Origin: Sipunculus nudus
Taxonomy: Eukaryota; Annelida; Sipuncula; Golfingiida; Sipunculidae
DNA length: 64,000 nt
Assembly: GCA_026874595.1 (NCBI GenBank)
Contig: CM049314.1
Location: forward strand, 64,826,800-64,890,799
Direction: 5' to 3'
Shown here: piece after piece, positions 20,669-33,862 of the stretch
How the letters are laid out: each line of letters starts with the position of its first letter
Numbering within the stretch: the first letter of the stretch is position 1
The notes under the pieces: generated by a model
What the model was told of the DNA's origin: nothing
The model's database searches: none
Seen by the model: the letters and a program-made list of their open reading frames with translations, nothing else
Made by a program: the position numbers and the translations under genes

Positions 20669-22650
20669 AATATCACGAAAATTCGTGATTGAGTTCTTTA
20701 TCTACCAAATTAAAGGCCGGAAGGCATATGACAAATAACAAGATTGCGGTTTGGTATACACATTTATTTAATATAACTTATAAGGCCTCAGGCGCTGTGC
20801 CTCACGTCGCCTCGTGTATCAGACGGCCTGCTTCTGGGCGTTACCGGTAGCCATGTAAGTAAACGGTCGTGGCCTTGTCGTCCCGGGCTCGGGTTTACTG
20901 CGAAAAAAAGAGGCAACTATATGAAATTACAGGAATAAAATGATGAACAATGATGCCGACATGCGGTAGCCTTATGACGTATGAAAACCTTTACAAAACA
21001 CGTGCTGTGGATATTACAGTAGTAATTCAGGAATTACGGGGTTACACTACCGAAATCAAATGACATACATTAAGAGGCTGCAATATCACCAGCTCCGTTA
21101 TCAAGAAGCCAACAATCAGGTTAAGGGCTTACCAGACCTCAACATCGAACAATGCCCGATCTCAACTTCTCAGCGTGGTTGTATGGTGTCAATCCGGCCC
21201 CAGACTCAAATGCCACGTGGTCCGAGCTGCCCCTCCAGGTAGCGTGTCCCGGTTGAGTGGTGTGTCCCTTTGATAGCTGCAATACTGCACACTCAACGTT
21301 TAAAACTTCAGCCTCAGGGCTTCTGATTTCACAGGTTTCACAGATTTTATAGAGCATTTTATATACGTGTGCTCAGTTCCGAGTTTCGTGGCCGTCTGCC
21401 CCGAATACCTTAGAGTTGGCCTCTCGAACGGAACCCCAGTTGAATTAAAACCGATTTATTGCAGCCCCAGTGCCGGCGAGACTAAATTAACAAGTGTTCG
21501 GCTCTCTTAAAGAATGTGTGTGTATGTGTTTATAGAACGAATTTCTTTGATTCACCCCCCCCCCCCCCCACGCATGCCAGTTCTATTTCACTGTAAACAA
21601 GTAATTAATTATCTGATCTCCTTGTGGAATAAGCGTAAATATTTAATACATACTGAACATTAATTTACAATTTATATCATTACAATTGAATTTTGCGAAA
21701 TAATATGTTGCATGCTCTTAGCTGAAAGGTGAATATCTTGATCTGAGCCACTTTGGTAACTAAAGATCGAATAAAATTTTCCAGGGTAAACTCTACACCT
21801 TGTAAACAATTACTAATTTTTTTTTGCGTTACAGGCCTTTAGTTACCCGCAGTAGCACTAAACACACGACTCAGTAGGCGTTTATATTGGGTTGGTAAGC
21901 CTATCTTGTGTCGTGGTACAAGCCATTAGGGTGAAGGTACTGCAAGAGTCATCAATTCTGTTGCATTGATTTGGTTAAAAGCCGATAACCTTAGGCTACG
22001 AATTTTGAATAATCACGAAGGAATGTGTGCCTATAAACCAAACTGAAAATCCATCTTGATGGTATAGAGTCATTTCCTGTATCGCGTACAAGTCGACTGT
22101 CGTTCAGTAGCCCGTGCGAGCAATGCTTGTATTCAGAAGGTCAGAAATTCAACAAACATTCAGAAAGATTTATCAGTATGCTGATCTAAACAGATTTTGT
22201 TTACGTTGTTTTTGCTGACAGCATGATGCAGGCCATATATTGTTTGAAATTGTATATTGTATGACATATTCCCTGTTAAAAAAAAAATTACACGTGAGAA
22301 ATATCTAATTTTGAAAAAAAAGGTTGGGAGAGGTTGGTATTGCGTAGAAAAGTTTTGTTTACAGGATATCGTCCCATTGGGTTGAGGGTGAACACAAATA
22401 AAAAGAAAATTGCCTTAATGGCTAGAATTACATTTTGCTCTAAACTGCTTTGTTCCCTCAAACCTGTCAGATAAAACCATAAAAAGCAAGGCTGCAAACT
22501 TAAGGTTTTTGTGCACAACTAAGGAAGCCTTGTTATTTAAATGTCAGATTGTAAAGTTCAGACCAGAGACTATTGTTCAATCATTAAATCAAACGTTGAA
22601 GTAGAATAATGTTTGGAACTCAAGGGCCCGTGGCCCTTTTCCCTAATAAA
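20669..22650. other. Possible LTR remnant, then no gene
   Basis: 20669-20950 may be the LTR of the Ty3-type element, but no second copy is present. On the minus strand near 21280 CAVLQLSKG resembles the CAVLQLAPK text of the integrase at 4.1 kb and may be a relic (weak). Poly-C at about 21556-21569. Nothing else was recognised. Confidence 0.3.
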
Positions 22651-22667
22651 CTCCTTGTTCTGTTCTC

Positions 22668-22712
22668 TTCCCCCCCCCCCCCTCAACCGCCCCCCCCCCC
22701 CCACCCCACCAC
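22668..22712. repeat. Poly-C tracts
   Basis: Interrupted C homopolymers. They generate a spurious proline-rich frame. Confidence 0.9.
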
Positions 22713-25700
22713 CCCTTCCCAGTTTCAAAATGTCAGACTCCAGCTGCACGGGAGAGGCAAACCAACCGAAAGCGACAACTAGGTTGATTTACAGATCTCT
22801 TGAATATGTTAACCTGCCAATCAGACATATAATAGTTACAATTAGAGATCTACCTAAATTAAGAATTAACAGACATGCTAAGTAAGTGGAAAACTTGCAC
22901 CTTTTTGTGCCTTCATGTTTCAAAACACGCTAGTTAAAGTCAAATGGCATTTGATAAAATGTGTTAACCGGGTGCACCAATGACCCCTCTCTTCATCACA
23001 ATTACACTGGGATACTGGACCTCCTTTCAATGAGAGCTAACTGTGAGAAATAAATACTCTATTATCTGCCCAAGAATACCTAAAACAGTAAATATAACGT
23101 TTCAATGTTTCAATCTTTATTTAGCAATTGAGGGAAATGTCGAATGACAGTGTCCCTGTGTCAGCCAAAATTATAAATTATAACAACCCTCATTGTCAAA
23201 GAAAATCGGCTATAATTCAGCTAAAATAAGGTAATGAGAAATGCTGGCCGGGACTAAAGGGGAGGGGCGAGACTAAGCAAGTAACGTGATTTACCTCGGC
23301 AATCATTCCGCCTATACTCTTAATCTGCTGTTTCTACATGTAAAGAATTATTTTTAATTGCACAGTAGATTGTGTATCCCAAAATTGCAGTGAATCAGAA
23401 AAATGTGCTCCAAATCTGTATCCAAACTTCAGAAATATTATAAGTGGCTAGCTATATGTTGGCAACTGCTGCAAATCTGCTCTCTGATCCATTCCGGTGC
23501 ATGTCGAGGCAGCAGGGATACAGCAGAAGTCATGTCTGCCTTATTTCAGGAGAGCCGGATTTTCTGACATTTGCTGTAGATATACTGAGATTCAGCAGTA
23601 TTAGAGCAAATCCTGTAAAACTGAAGCTGAATAAACCAACAGGAAAAACGCCATCTGATTGCTGCTACCATTTTCAGCATAATTTGAGTACAATCACAGC
23701 AGAAATACAGCAGCAGCTCCAAAAGCAGCATATGCTGAACTTTAGTACAGGCGAGGTCAATTAATTCCTGCTTTTCCTCCGGTTTCCACCATCCGAGCCA
23801 TTGAGAGTGCCCAGCATAAGTTATTATATTATTTATTTATTATAACAACTTGTACAACACATATTAAGTTTTACATCATTAGATGTGTCGTCTGTCGTCA
23901 ATCGTTTGTCTGCTAACACAAGCTGCTTTTTTCAGCAATGTCTGGACCGAGACTCTTAAAATTTGTATATGAGTGTCACATGGACCAAGTAGGCCATCAA
24001 CCAAAATAGGGGCCCCTGCAATATTTGGTGAGTTATGTGCGCTTTTGTGCGGGCCCATAAGAAATTGCACTCTTTTGAACGCCGAGGCTTATTATGCAGT
24101 CAGGGTATCACCAATAACAAATGAAAGTTCGTGCATCATCTTGGCATGTATCCCTGTCTTCATACCAATGATGAAGAAAATTGATTTTACAAATAAAAGC
24201 TGTATCAATTGCACTTTACTCTGCACATATATTGATCTGGGTGAAAGCATTTCACATTTTTTTGTATTCGAGGACTTTTCATTGACTTTTTAATTATGTA
24301 ACTAAATTTTAAAAAAATATGCATCCTCCCTAGAAATTATGGAATCCTATCATCACACAAAGTTCACAATTGGCTGAACAAGTTCTTTACAACCGAAGGA
24401 ACAACTCTAAAATGGCTTCAGATCTTCACACTAGGTATTAATTTGGTTTGATCAATGTGTTGATTACTCTCAGTTTTACTTGTGATGGAAAAAAATATTA
24501 TTATTCAGCTTTTGTAAGTTTAAACAAGAAAATGTGTAGTGATTAAAAGAATATTTAAAAAATGCTCAAATCATTCATTATATTTATTTGCGGGATTGTG
24601 TTTACATAATCCTTTAATTGTAGAAGCAGTATTGTGTTTTCTATAAACCAATGGATGCTTTATCCTAAAAATGCTGTTGTTAGGCCTAATCTGATTTTAT
24701 CTTATAAAGTCTTAAGACTCTCACTTGAGTGTATGTTTATATTACTAACGTTTTGCCTTAATATTAACCAAATTGATGTCCTCACGGCAGTTTTTTTTAT
24801 GTTCTGATAATTATTTGTTCTATACGCTGTAGTGCAGTGTATCTTTGAAGGCTGTAATATTTTTGTAATTTATTCACAAATGGACTCTTCATGATAATTC
24901 TCGGCCAACATTTTTTATCGTTGCTGTAATTTGAGGCCTACGTTGAAGTGGAAAACATTTTGAAAAAAACTCAACACATACTTCACTCTGGTTTATTAAA
25001 CGATAATCAAAATAAAAATATATAAAATACAAAAATATCAATCGTGATGTCAAAACTGAACACCCATATTAAAAAATACCTAATTAAAAATATAACCCAA
25101 TATGGGTTATATAATTAATTACCAAATGCCCAGATGTCTTCTTGTATCTTAAGAATGTGTTTGAACGCATTAATATACATTTCCGAGACGGTTCCGAGTC
25201 TCTTAATAAATTCCTTTGTTTATACAGTTGATTCTGTTGTTTAAGTTGCTTTTCAATATAAAGTTCCATTAGAAAAGAAAAAGTGTATTCATGATATATG
25301 CCCCAATAATACTTATGTGATATTGACCATTGTTTTCTTAGATTTATGCCTGATATACATATCTTTAATTGGTTAATTGTTAAATATTATAGAAAATTTA
25401 TCCCTGTTCTCCCTTTATTCTTTTAAAATTCTCTGCAGGTTTTTTTCTCCAGTGGTAATCAGCAAAAGGTTTTCTGCATGAAATAAAATAATTTTAGCTG
25501 ATACAGTATTAACATATGGGAACAATTTACATGTGAGCTTTGGGTTCTTAGGTCCCAGTTAAAACTCTCATCTTATTCTGAGGGACGGGACCATGGCCTA
25601 GGGTTAGCAGTGTCTGTTCAACACAAATGAAATAAATAGTAATAAAATAATAATATGTATTTGATAGGCCTGAAGGTCATAAGATTTTGTGGGCATGGAG

Positions 25701-26773
25701 CTTATAGTAATCAAGAAGTCATGAAGTGTAGTAATTTATCTCACTTTTAACTTTCACTAGGAACTTTCAACCCTTGACTTTAACCAGAGTTGAACCAGTA
25801 GACTATGTCTATGTGATTTGCTGGAATCACTGAGGCACCTTACTTTGTTTGCCTCCACCTGCATTAAAAATTATTATTTTATTATTCTGCAAGCAACATT
25901 ATGGCTCACATACTGCATGTCCTGAAAATGTGCTTAAATTAAAGGGCTTCTTGGTTAACTGGACTGTCTGCCTGTCTGAATTGTTTAACCTATGAACTTA
26001 TTTTCTTAACATAAAGGACAGAGTAGAGACTTTTGTGTCATTTTCTATTTTTTATCATAATTGAATTGCTCGTTTCTTACAAGGTCGCTAAATGCCCACC
26101 TGTTTTTTTTATGCTATGAACTTTTTTTTTATTTAGTTACCTTTCAAAGGAAGGAAAATGGCAATATAGGTAGAAGATAAAAAAAAAATTTAGGAAAAAT
26201 TGTAAAACATTGGGTGATCTCCTATAAATATTATGTGTGTTTTAAAAGACTATTCCCAAAAGACCTATGTACAAATTGGTTGTTGAAGGGTGGGTTGAAT
26301 ATGAATTAATAATGACTTGAACAATTACTACTAAAATTATTGTGTAATAATATTTTGAATAATTACATGTTTTTGCAAATGGCCAGTATGTGCTTGCTCT
26401 TTGAAAAAAACACACTTTACACTTACGTACATGAACTCTTGGACATAGTGCATTCTTTATGTATTACTTTGAATATAATCTCTTTGATAATTGCACTGTA
26501 TTTTTATCTCAACTCTTAAACATAAAATACAAAACAACCGCTCTTCTACAATGTACACGAGAAAGTTACAATAATATCACTCTTACTTTGGGTTTAAATA
26601 ACAAACTGCAGACCAGGCGTAAAACGCTTATATTACCAATGTTCATCCTTTTATACGATTACAAAATTAATATCATTTCTTTTATAATACAAAACAATCC
26701 AATGCAACTGTGTATTACACATCTGCTTCTGTAAATAAACCTTTAAACAATATAAACGGTCATTCTTATCATG

Positions 26774-26807
<34 letters not shown>

Positions 26808-27819
26808 ACATTTCATATATAACATACACCAGATTAAGCACTAGTTGTGCACCGTGTGTTCCATTGTGTATATGAGCAATTTGACTATGAGGATATTCGT
26901 AATTGTCTGTGAAATGCGTTTTATAATTAACGAATCACGCATTTTTTGTTGATTAAGAAAAATCAGATCAGATAAAATGATGCCCACAGTGACTAACATA
27001 TATATGTATGTGTGTGTATACATACATGTGATGTACGAAGCATGTTGGCATTTAACATGTAGCAGTAGGCATAACCCAAATGATGCGGACAATATGATGG
27101 TCTGTTTTTTTTGTCACTCTGATCAGTTTGTTTCGGATACATAAATTTTTGTCAATTGTTGTCCGCCATTTCATCCATATATGTATACATGTATATACAT
27201 GTATATATACATTGTATGTATGTATGTGTGTATACCAAAAGAGCAGTAAAATTTAATTTAAGTTCAAATCGCGTTCTATATGTAACACTGTGCTGATAAA
27301 TAGTGATGACAATGACATTTTCAGAACAGGTTTAGGCTTATTGTTTAGTGACACATCTGTCCATTAAAACAGAAAGCCTGAAAGCAACGATCAAAACACC
27401 AAACAGTTATACTCTTCCTATCTAGACATGAACGAGTTACTGTTTAGACAAATGAAGGAAAGAAATAAAAGAGAACAGGAAAACAGAAACAAAGTACGAA
27501 ACAGGAAACCCAAAATATGGACATGAAAGCAACAAACAAAAAAATACAAAAATGAATTGCTCTTCCTTTTAAGACATGACAGAGGTAAGGTTTATGCCAA
27601 TGAAGAAAAAACACGAAAAATGGGAAGCAGAAACCACGAACGTTTACAAGCAAAAACAAGCTAAATGATAAAACATTTTAGAGATCTAACACTGGTCAAA
27701 CATAAGCGCTTTCAATGTACTTAATGACAACCTTTCTTAAGAGAGAATAAAACTCAGGGCCGTGGGTTTAAACTCGAGCTCAAGATTACTCATTATGAAA
27801 ATAGAACAATATCATCCTT
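22713..27819. other. 5.1 kb without a recognised gene
   Basis: Very AT-rich. A 106-codon plus-strand frame at 23444-23764 (MASYMLATAANLL...) has no family I know. A TA microsatellite lies at about 26778-26803 and a TATACATG-rich stretch at 27175-27235. This may include 3' flanking sequence of the receptor at 27820-28899. Confidence 0.4.
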
Positions 27820-28899
27820 TCACTTATTCACCGGAGCAGTTAATTTGTCTTCCGGCTTTTTACATAGAATCATGTTAAGAAAATCTGCTCTGAAACTGCG
27901 ACCGCTAATGCAGTACAGAAAGAAGTTTACAGCATGGTTCATCAACGAAAGTATTCCTGTAAAAAACGAAACCTTCATCACCGCGAGGAAAGCCTCGTCA
28001 CTCAGGGTGATCATTCCTTCCAAAAACATTACTGTTATAACATACACGATAGTGTAGGGAAGGCGCAGTAATACATAAGACACACACAGAGTGATCAACA
28101 TACGGGAAATCTGGGCCTCATTCTTTTTTCGCTGCAAAGCGGCGTCGGACGAGTCATTTCCAAACAGATTTTTCTTGGACTTTCTCAGCGACATAACCGT
28201 TAAGATTGATAGAATAATTATGCAAGTGCCTCCAATGAAGTCACCAATCAAGATCTGGACAATAATCACCCCAATCGCAAACACAGGTCTTCGTCCCGCA
28301 ATGAAATAGCAGTATTCTTCATCTTCAGTTATTGAAGCGAGGGTATAGGAAGAGGCGGCCAGAGAGAAAATTACAACACTTACTGATGCGATCATTGCAT
28401 TTTTAAATTTAGAAACCCACTTTGATTTAAAAGGATACACTATGACCAAAAACCTGCTACCACTGATGCACAAAACAATCAAACTGGCTGCACACTGACA
28501 TGCAAGCATTAAAAAATTAACTGACTGACAGAGCGCGTGGGATGCTGGGATACCGCCAGGTATGGCCTCGGCATTTAGTCTACTTGTTATCAGAACGAGG
28601 CTGTCCAAAATAGCCAACACAATCAGAAAGAGACCATGGGTACTCTTGCGCGTGCGCGGTGAGAACAAAATGACGGCGACCGACAGGGCATTTCCCACGA
28701 TCCCTACCGCTGTAACAACATGGGCTAAGTAGTTGTTGAAGAGTTTTTCTGCTGTGTCGAACCCGGTATACGAAGGATCATCTGTTGGTAGTATTGTTGT
28801 GAACGTTATTGATGCCTCCTTGTTCTTTTGATCTGGAGAAGTAGCCTGTTCCATCTGGATTGTGGACGAGATGTTGATGTATTTAGTAATATTCACCAT
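27820..28899 (-). CDS. Class A G-protein-coupled receptor, intact coding exon (359 aa)
   Basis: A cell-surface receptor of unknown ligand. The start is ATG at 28899 (MVNITKYINIS); the frame extends two codons further but only through TTG. The N-terminus has N-glycosylation sites (NIT 3, NIS 9). Seven hydrophobic spans lie at about 57-79, 88-110, 120-153, 165-187, 205-235, 265-290 and 303-331. C124 and C197 fit the TM3-loop 2 disulfide. The DRY motif is changed to SRF (148-150), the TM6 proline is kept in LRLPY, and NPxxY is NFFLY (325-329), as in FMRFamide-receptor-like families. A 3' splice site (CCGGCTCTAG) lies 17 bp upstream, so the 5' UTR comes from separate exons, probably 29.7 kb and perhaps 33.2 kb. 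Decayed and truncated relatives lie at 47.6 and 54.2 kb. Confidence 0.9.
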   Translation of the reverse strand: MVNITKYINISSTIQMEQATSPDQKNKEASITFTTILPTDDPSYTGFDTAEKLFNNYLAHVVTAVGIVGNALSVAVILFSPRTRKSTHGLFLIVLAILDSLVLITSRLNAEAIPGGIPASHALCQSVNFLMLACQCAASLIVLCISGSRFLVIVYPFKSKWVSKFKNAMIASVSVVIFSLAASSYTLASITEDEEYCYFIAGRRPVFAIGVIIVQILIGDFIGGTCIIILSILTVMSLRKSKKNLFGNDSSDAALQRKKNEAQISRMLITLCVSYVLLRLPYTIVYVITVMFLEGMITLSDEAFLAVMKVSFFTGILSLMNHAVNFFLYCISGRSFRADFLNMILCKKPEDKLTAPVNK

Positions 28900-28929
28900 T
28901 CTCAAAGTTGCGCCTCCTAGAGCCGGTGC

Positions 28930-29057
28930 TTAAATAAAAAGGAAAAGAAAAATATATCCTAATAATACATATTATTGTAGATATATAATATATATTAATT
29001 GTACAAACACTATATTTTACATCAGACTTTCAATTTTAGCTAACATTAAACGTGTTG

Positions 29058-29112
<55 letters not shown>

Positions 29113-29387
29113 ATATGCATACCGACAGATTTTTATACCTTTACAAGATGAAGTGCCTTGGACACAGGATAAGGTAATGTACTCAAACATGCATAAATAA
29201 TAAATACATACACAACATTATTAACCAGACCTTAAAATATTAATAATACTAAACATGCTGATTGTAACATGACCACATGCATCCCTATTAAACAGGTTTC
29301 GAACAGGAATAAAAAGAGAAAAAAATACGACACTCATCGTGAAACATGCCTGTATATGTACTTTATTTGAATAAAAAGAAGATCTGT

Positions 29388-29430
<43 letters not shown>

Positions 29431-29640
29431 AATATAGAATAGTCTCAATTTATTATTTGATTCACACTTATGATTCTAGTAAAATAACTCATTTTATCAT
29501 TAAAGTGAAACCCTAGATTTAATAAAATAAATGAATCTTATTACATTATTATCTACTAAAGAGAGCATTCTTCAGGTGTTTAAACTGTCAGAATTTTAAT
29601 TTTTAAATATTCATAAACGGTTAGCTATACAAAACAAAGC
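28930..29640. repeat. Intron with (TA)n microsatellites, partly duplicated near 49.0 kb
   Basis: Intron of the receptor gene. TA runs lie at 29063-29108 and 29391-29420. Around 29017-29060 it shares ACATCAGACTTTC plus diverged flanks with 49018-49075, upstream of the receptor pseudogene, so introns were duplicated with the gene. Confidence 0.6.
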
Positions 29641-29675
29641 TCTGAGAGAGAACGTGAGCGAGAGAGTGAGAGAAT
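29641..29675 (-). repeat. Short (CT)n-like tract beside exon 1
   Basis: GAGAGAGAACGTGAGCGAGAGAG on the plus strand, that is CT-rich on the coding strand, just inside intron 1. See the equivalent tracts at 33.06, 36.58 and 40.03 kb. Confidence 0.7.
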
Positions 29676-29700
29676 ACCAAAAAAATGTGTTAGCACTCAC

Positions 29701-29838
29701 CTAAAGAATATAGGGATGTGGAGGTTTCTTCTGTTTTACTGAAAGCAAACCGTCAGGGTAGGTCCCCGAATAAAGGATCACTCAATGTGGCAGTCGCCAA
29801 CACGTTCAGCTCTACAAATAAGGAAAGGGCTATTTAAG
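29701..29838 (-). promoter_or_regulatory. Promoter and noncoding exon 1 of the minus-strand receptor
   Basis: Read on the minus strand, a TATA-like CTTAAATAG (29838-29830) lies about 30 bp before a likely start site. The exon runs to a donor, TTTAG|GTGAGTGC, at 29701. Sequence and layout match the block at 33159-33303, including AAGCAAACCGTC. No ATG with a long frame lies in the exon, so it would be 5' UTR. Boundaries are inferred. Confidence 0.5.
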
Positions 29839-30250
29839 ATTTTTGTTTTATGCATCAGTTGGATGGGGCGTTTTCTACACCGGTCAAGGCATGACCACAT
29901 TTATAAACTCAATAACATTGACCTCCTAGCATATAGGAGATCTTCTTACATTAGTCAGTTACAATATACCTGTCACGATTGTACAGCAGCCTTCTGGGCA
30001 TTACCGAGATTGAATATATTCAAGAGAATGGACCGATCCATACTGGTTGTCAATTATGTATCAGATATATTAAACCTTTGGTATTATGAGCAATACAGTG
30101 TAATTGAATCCAGATTAATGATTGTAGGATTTTATTTAAGCACGAAACTATATGTATAATAGTCATTTCCAAAATTCCATTAGTAAGACCTACCTCGATT
30201 CAATGCAAAATGGTCAATAGTGATTAAGTTTCGCCATTTATAACAGATGG
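29839..30250. other. Upstream flank homologous to 33304-33650
   Basis: A frame of 124 codons here is not a gene: the same region at 33.4-33.65 kb aligns to it (for example TTTAAGCACGAAA with TTTAGCACGAAAT, and AAAATTCCATTAGTAAGA with AGAATTCCATTTGTTAGA) without preserving the frame. It is duplicated promoter-proximal DNA. Confidence 0.55.
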
Positions 30251-31610
30251 CCAGATGATAGCAACTAAAATCGTACTTTTGAATCAATATGCAGACATTA
30301 TTATATATACTAGACTCGAAGGAGTATCAGCCTTGAACCAGAGAGACCGCTGATAGGAATTTAAAAGCGAGGTTATGTAAGGTCGGACATACCCCCCCCC
30401 TCCCCTCGCTCTCTCTCGTTCTTTGTTTTTATGCGTCTAAGTCTTGACCCTCCATTGTGCAAAAATAAATGGTAATGGAAGGTCCTCATCTAAACACACG
30501 CTAAAAATTGACAATTTTTGAATAACGAAATTGTGATATTTTAAACTCATAATGTATCTTTACTCAATGTATGGTTTAGCATTCATTATTTATCTTTACC
30601 AAATGTCCCTTCTCAGTCGATTTGCTATCTACAATTTTTTTAAATTAACCTGAGAGATAAACCGTCGATCTAATAATTCTAGGAAATGCTCCGTAAGACC
30701 TAACAACAACATCTCTATATCTCCACGTTTTTCAGTTGCTTTTATTGCAAAATAGTCCATGCCAGTATCCGTGGGAAACCCAATAATCGAAACTCCAACT
30801 TGAACATCTCGGAATAAATTAATGTTGATTTGATAGTTTTCTGTTTTCTTATAAGATGGTGCATTAAGGAGTTATATGCCTAATATCTGTGTTTATTTTA
30901 AGGTAAAATACCTGTATTACAGGCTGTTTGTCAAAGATCAGACAACTGAGTTTTTACCTTAAAATTTACCACATACATCGATGCACCTACAGTCACCGCG
31001 CCAAACCATTTAATTATCAACGGACTAAAGTAGCCGCAGGCTTTAGATATTTATATGCACAGCCACTTACATGATCGTAGTCACAGTAGCCACTTTTTTC
31101 AGACGATAGATGCGTTACTAATCTCGCCACATTTCACCCTTTCCATAAAAAGACCATTTACTACTAGTAAGTCAGTGGCGTAGATGAGAATATCCGTAGT
31201 ATACATCACACTGCATCAACTTTATACAACAGTTAGAAACAATAGCCAGCATTATCATTCTGCAGCACAAAGTGACATGTTATAAACATGACTCCTACAA
31301 ATCTATAGATATAATATTCTTCGTATTGTGATATAGTACAAGAAGGCCTACTTAGAATTGCTTGTGAATGCCGGCTGTGACTTATTCCCTGAAAGGGAAC
31401 AATCGGTTTTTAGGGATACCAATGACATATTTGACACGTCCTATTTAATTGAAATTCAAAAATGATATACTAATCAAGACAAATGTGCTGGCTGGTTAAT
31501 ACCTAGAACAATACTTAGAAAATATGATATTTAGGGATCCAAATGACACATTTGATACGTCCCATATATAAGACAAATGACATCACCAAAAAAGTGCATG
31601 TATGTTGTAG

Positions 31611-31615
<5 letters not shown>
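30251..31615. other. No gene seen
   Basis: AT-rich intergenic sequence with a short poly-C/CT stretch at about 30391-30418. Confidence 0.5.
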
Positions 31616-31648
<33 letters not shown>

Positions 31649-31780
31649 ACATGAGTGTAGCTGTATTAGTTTCTTAATGTAGAGAAAAAGATGAGAACGC
31701 CTGGTGTAGGAGATCTAAACTTCGAAAACTCATGAACAGAATAAACAGTTAGTCAACACTTAGTCTTTAAAAGTCGTGTT
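31616..31780. repeat. (TA)n with diverged Penelope-like fragment
   Basis: TA run at 31616-31641, then text alignable to 48672-48735 (GTAGCTGTATTAGT vs ATAGCCGTATTAGT, and GAACGCC vs GTGACGCC). Both copies sit directly against a TA microsatellite. The Penelope-like assignment is from memory of a similar vertebrate repeat. Confidence 0.35.
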
Positions 31781-31869
31781 CGTTCTTGAAGGAAGAGAGA
31801 ATATGGAAATCCAAATTACTGGAATTCAACCTTTCCGATCCCCAAATGCGTATAGGAACACTTAAGGAA

Positions 31870-31929
<60 letters not shown>

Positions 31930-33060
31930 GTGTGTGTGTATGTGTGTGTATGGCTGAATTTAACTTGTACTCTAAATGAAGTTATTTTTCAAAGGTTCCA
32001 TCGTTTTCTGTTTTAAGTTATGAAACTGCTGATATCACTAAACATTCTTTAAAATTAGGTCTTCGATTTTAGAGTCGTAGAGTCTATTCATTGATAATAA
32101 AGCAATCAACATGTAATCATAATGTATTTTTAAGCCTTTTTGACTTTAGGTTTTATATGCACATGCCTAGGATATATATACATGTAATTATAACGTGGAC
32201 GGTAGTCGCTGCAGAAACAGATCTAGGCGGGGTAAATATGAACAACCTTTAAGACAAGCTGGTTATGAAAGGGAAAAAAGCAGCCAAAGTATACAAGTCT
32301 TAATGTCTGGTAGCAGTTCTAATACACATTTAATTAGCAGCAAAGATTTCATTAAATATCTCACGGACATCAGAGAAGTTCTGTGTGGGTAACAGAGACT
32401 GGCTTGGGCAGGAAGATGATGAAGTGAGCTATTGAACTCTCAATGCATACTTACCGTATTGACACTGCTATCCGTATAACTAGGGGAGGTGAACTAGCCA
32501 TTATTTATAAATCATACTTCGACGCCAAGGGAATACTAACCAAAAAAACTACAGTCACCACATCCAGTTAAAGGAAAGTGGAAACACCATACAAGGTATT
32601 AATAACTCGGTCAAACGATCACAATTACGAATATAAACACATAATTTATGTTATTTGTGAATAAATTATTATTTTATAAATAATATCAAATCTTTCATAT
32701 CATCTGCCCATAGGGGATATGAATTTCTGCTTGTTCTTGAAAGTCCTCGTATAATTGTTAAAATATTTACAAATGTGTGTGATAATTCAAATATTATGTT
32801 GATCTTAAGACCGCAAAAAATGGATATCCTGCCAACGAATGAAAGACTTAGCCTAAATAAATAGCCTATATAGCGAATTAAAAACCAACTACATTATGTT
32901 CCCACTGATAAGGAATCAGCACAAGCAAATTAATTAAAAAGTAAACAGAAATGAACAACATTCCCTTCATCCGGATAAGAATAAATGAGCTATCAAGCAT
33001 ACTTTTAGGAGCGCGTATGTATCAAGCAGACCAAGTGGTTTGTCATGGCACTGGAAAAGG
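31781..33060. other. No gene; (TA)n at 31872-31930
   Basis: Apart from the TA/TG microsatellite, noncoding AT-rich sequence. No feature was recognised. Confidence 0.5.
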
Positions 33061-33122
33061 GAGAGAGAGAGAGAGAGACAGAGAGAGACAGAGAGAGACA
33101 GAGAGAGCGAGAGAGAGAGACT
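33061..33122 (-). repeat. (CT)n/(GA)n tract beside an exon 1
   Basis: GA-rich on the plus strand with GACA interruptions, inside the first intron of the promoter unit at 33159-33303. Confidence 0.9.
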
Positions 33123-33158
33123 TCCATACAGATTATAAGTAAACGTTTTAATACTCAC

Positions 33159-33303
33159 AAAAAGATGATCGGACCGTGTAGATTGCTCAAAGCAAACCGT
33201 CTAGTTCTCTGCTACGAATAATAGTGTGGTATTAATATGTGACCAATGCTGACAAGTCGAAGGGACGTTTTCCGCAATAAGGCCTTTCGTTCTGCTATTT
33301 ATA
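33159..33303 (-). promoter_or_regulatory. Second minus-strand receptor-type promoter and exon 1
   Basis: TATAAATAG (33303-33295) on the minus strand is followed by an exon of about 115 nt ending at the donor CTTTTT|GTGAGT (33159). It is homologous to 29701-29838. It may be an alternative upstream promoter of the receptor at 27820-28899 or an orphan left after gene loss, as no second minus-strand receptor lies between. Confidence 0.5.
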
Positions 33304-33830
33304 TTCTCTCCCAAGACCCAAAGGCTTATATTGAACCACTTTCTATCGGAGGGAGTGTTACTTTCAATCAGTCACGCTTCAATTGCCTTGCAGGGACTTA
33401 TCGAGATGAATAACCAAAGAAAATGAACAATGTATTGGGTATGAAGAGTGGGTCAGATTTACAGATGATATATTCATCCTTGTTGTCCTTAGTGGTACGA
33501 TATATAATGCATGCAGAATAGGAAAAATTTTCATTTAGCACGAAATTATTAGGGTAATGAGCGTCTTCAGAATTCCATTTGTTAGAACTTGCAATATTCA
33601 ATGCACTTTGGTTAAATGTACTAATTAACTGGCTCCACCTAAGAAAGGATTTTAGAATTTGCATCCTCACGTTAACAGGAGTTATTATGGTAATTGAAAA
33701 TCGATGTGTAAACATAATGGCAACATGACCTTTGTTAATACTAGGCATGAAGCTGTCGTAACCTGAAACCTTGCAGACTTCTCTTGTGCATTTACACACG
33801 AAGTAATATACTATCCCCCATAGTCCTCCT

Positions 33831-33862
<32 letters not shown>

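Noticed and set aside
22613-22885. Proline-rich 90-codon frame
   Set aside because: Created by poly-C tracts; no other support.
25590-25640. tRNA-like A box (ATGGCCTAGGGTTAGCAG)
   Set aside because: No B box follows at the right distance and no SINE body is recognisable.
29785-30159. 124-codon plus frame
   Set aside because: The region is homologous to noncoding DNA at 33.4-33.65 kb where the frame is not preserved; it runs antisense through the receptor exon 1.
33398-33799. 133-codon minus frame
   Set aside because: Promoter-flank duplicate; frame absent from the homologous copy at 29.9-30.25 kb.
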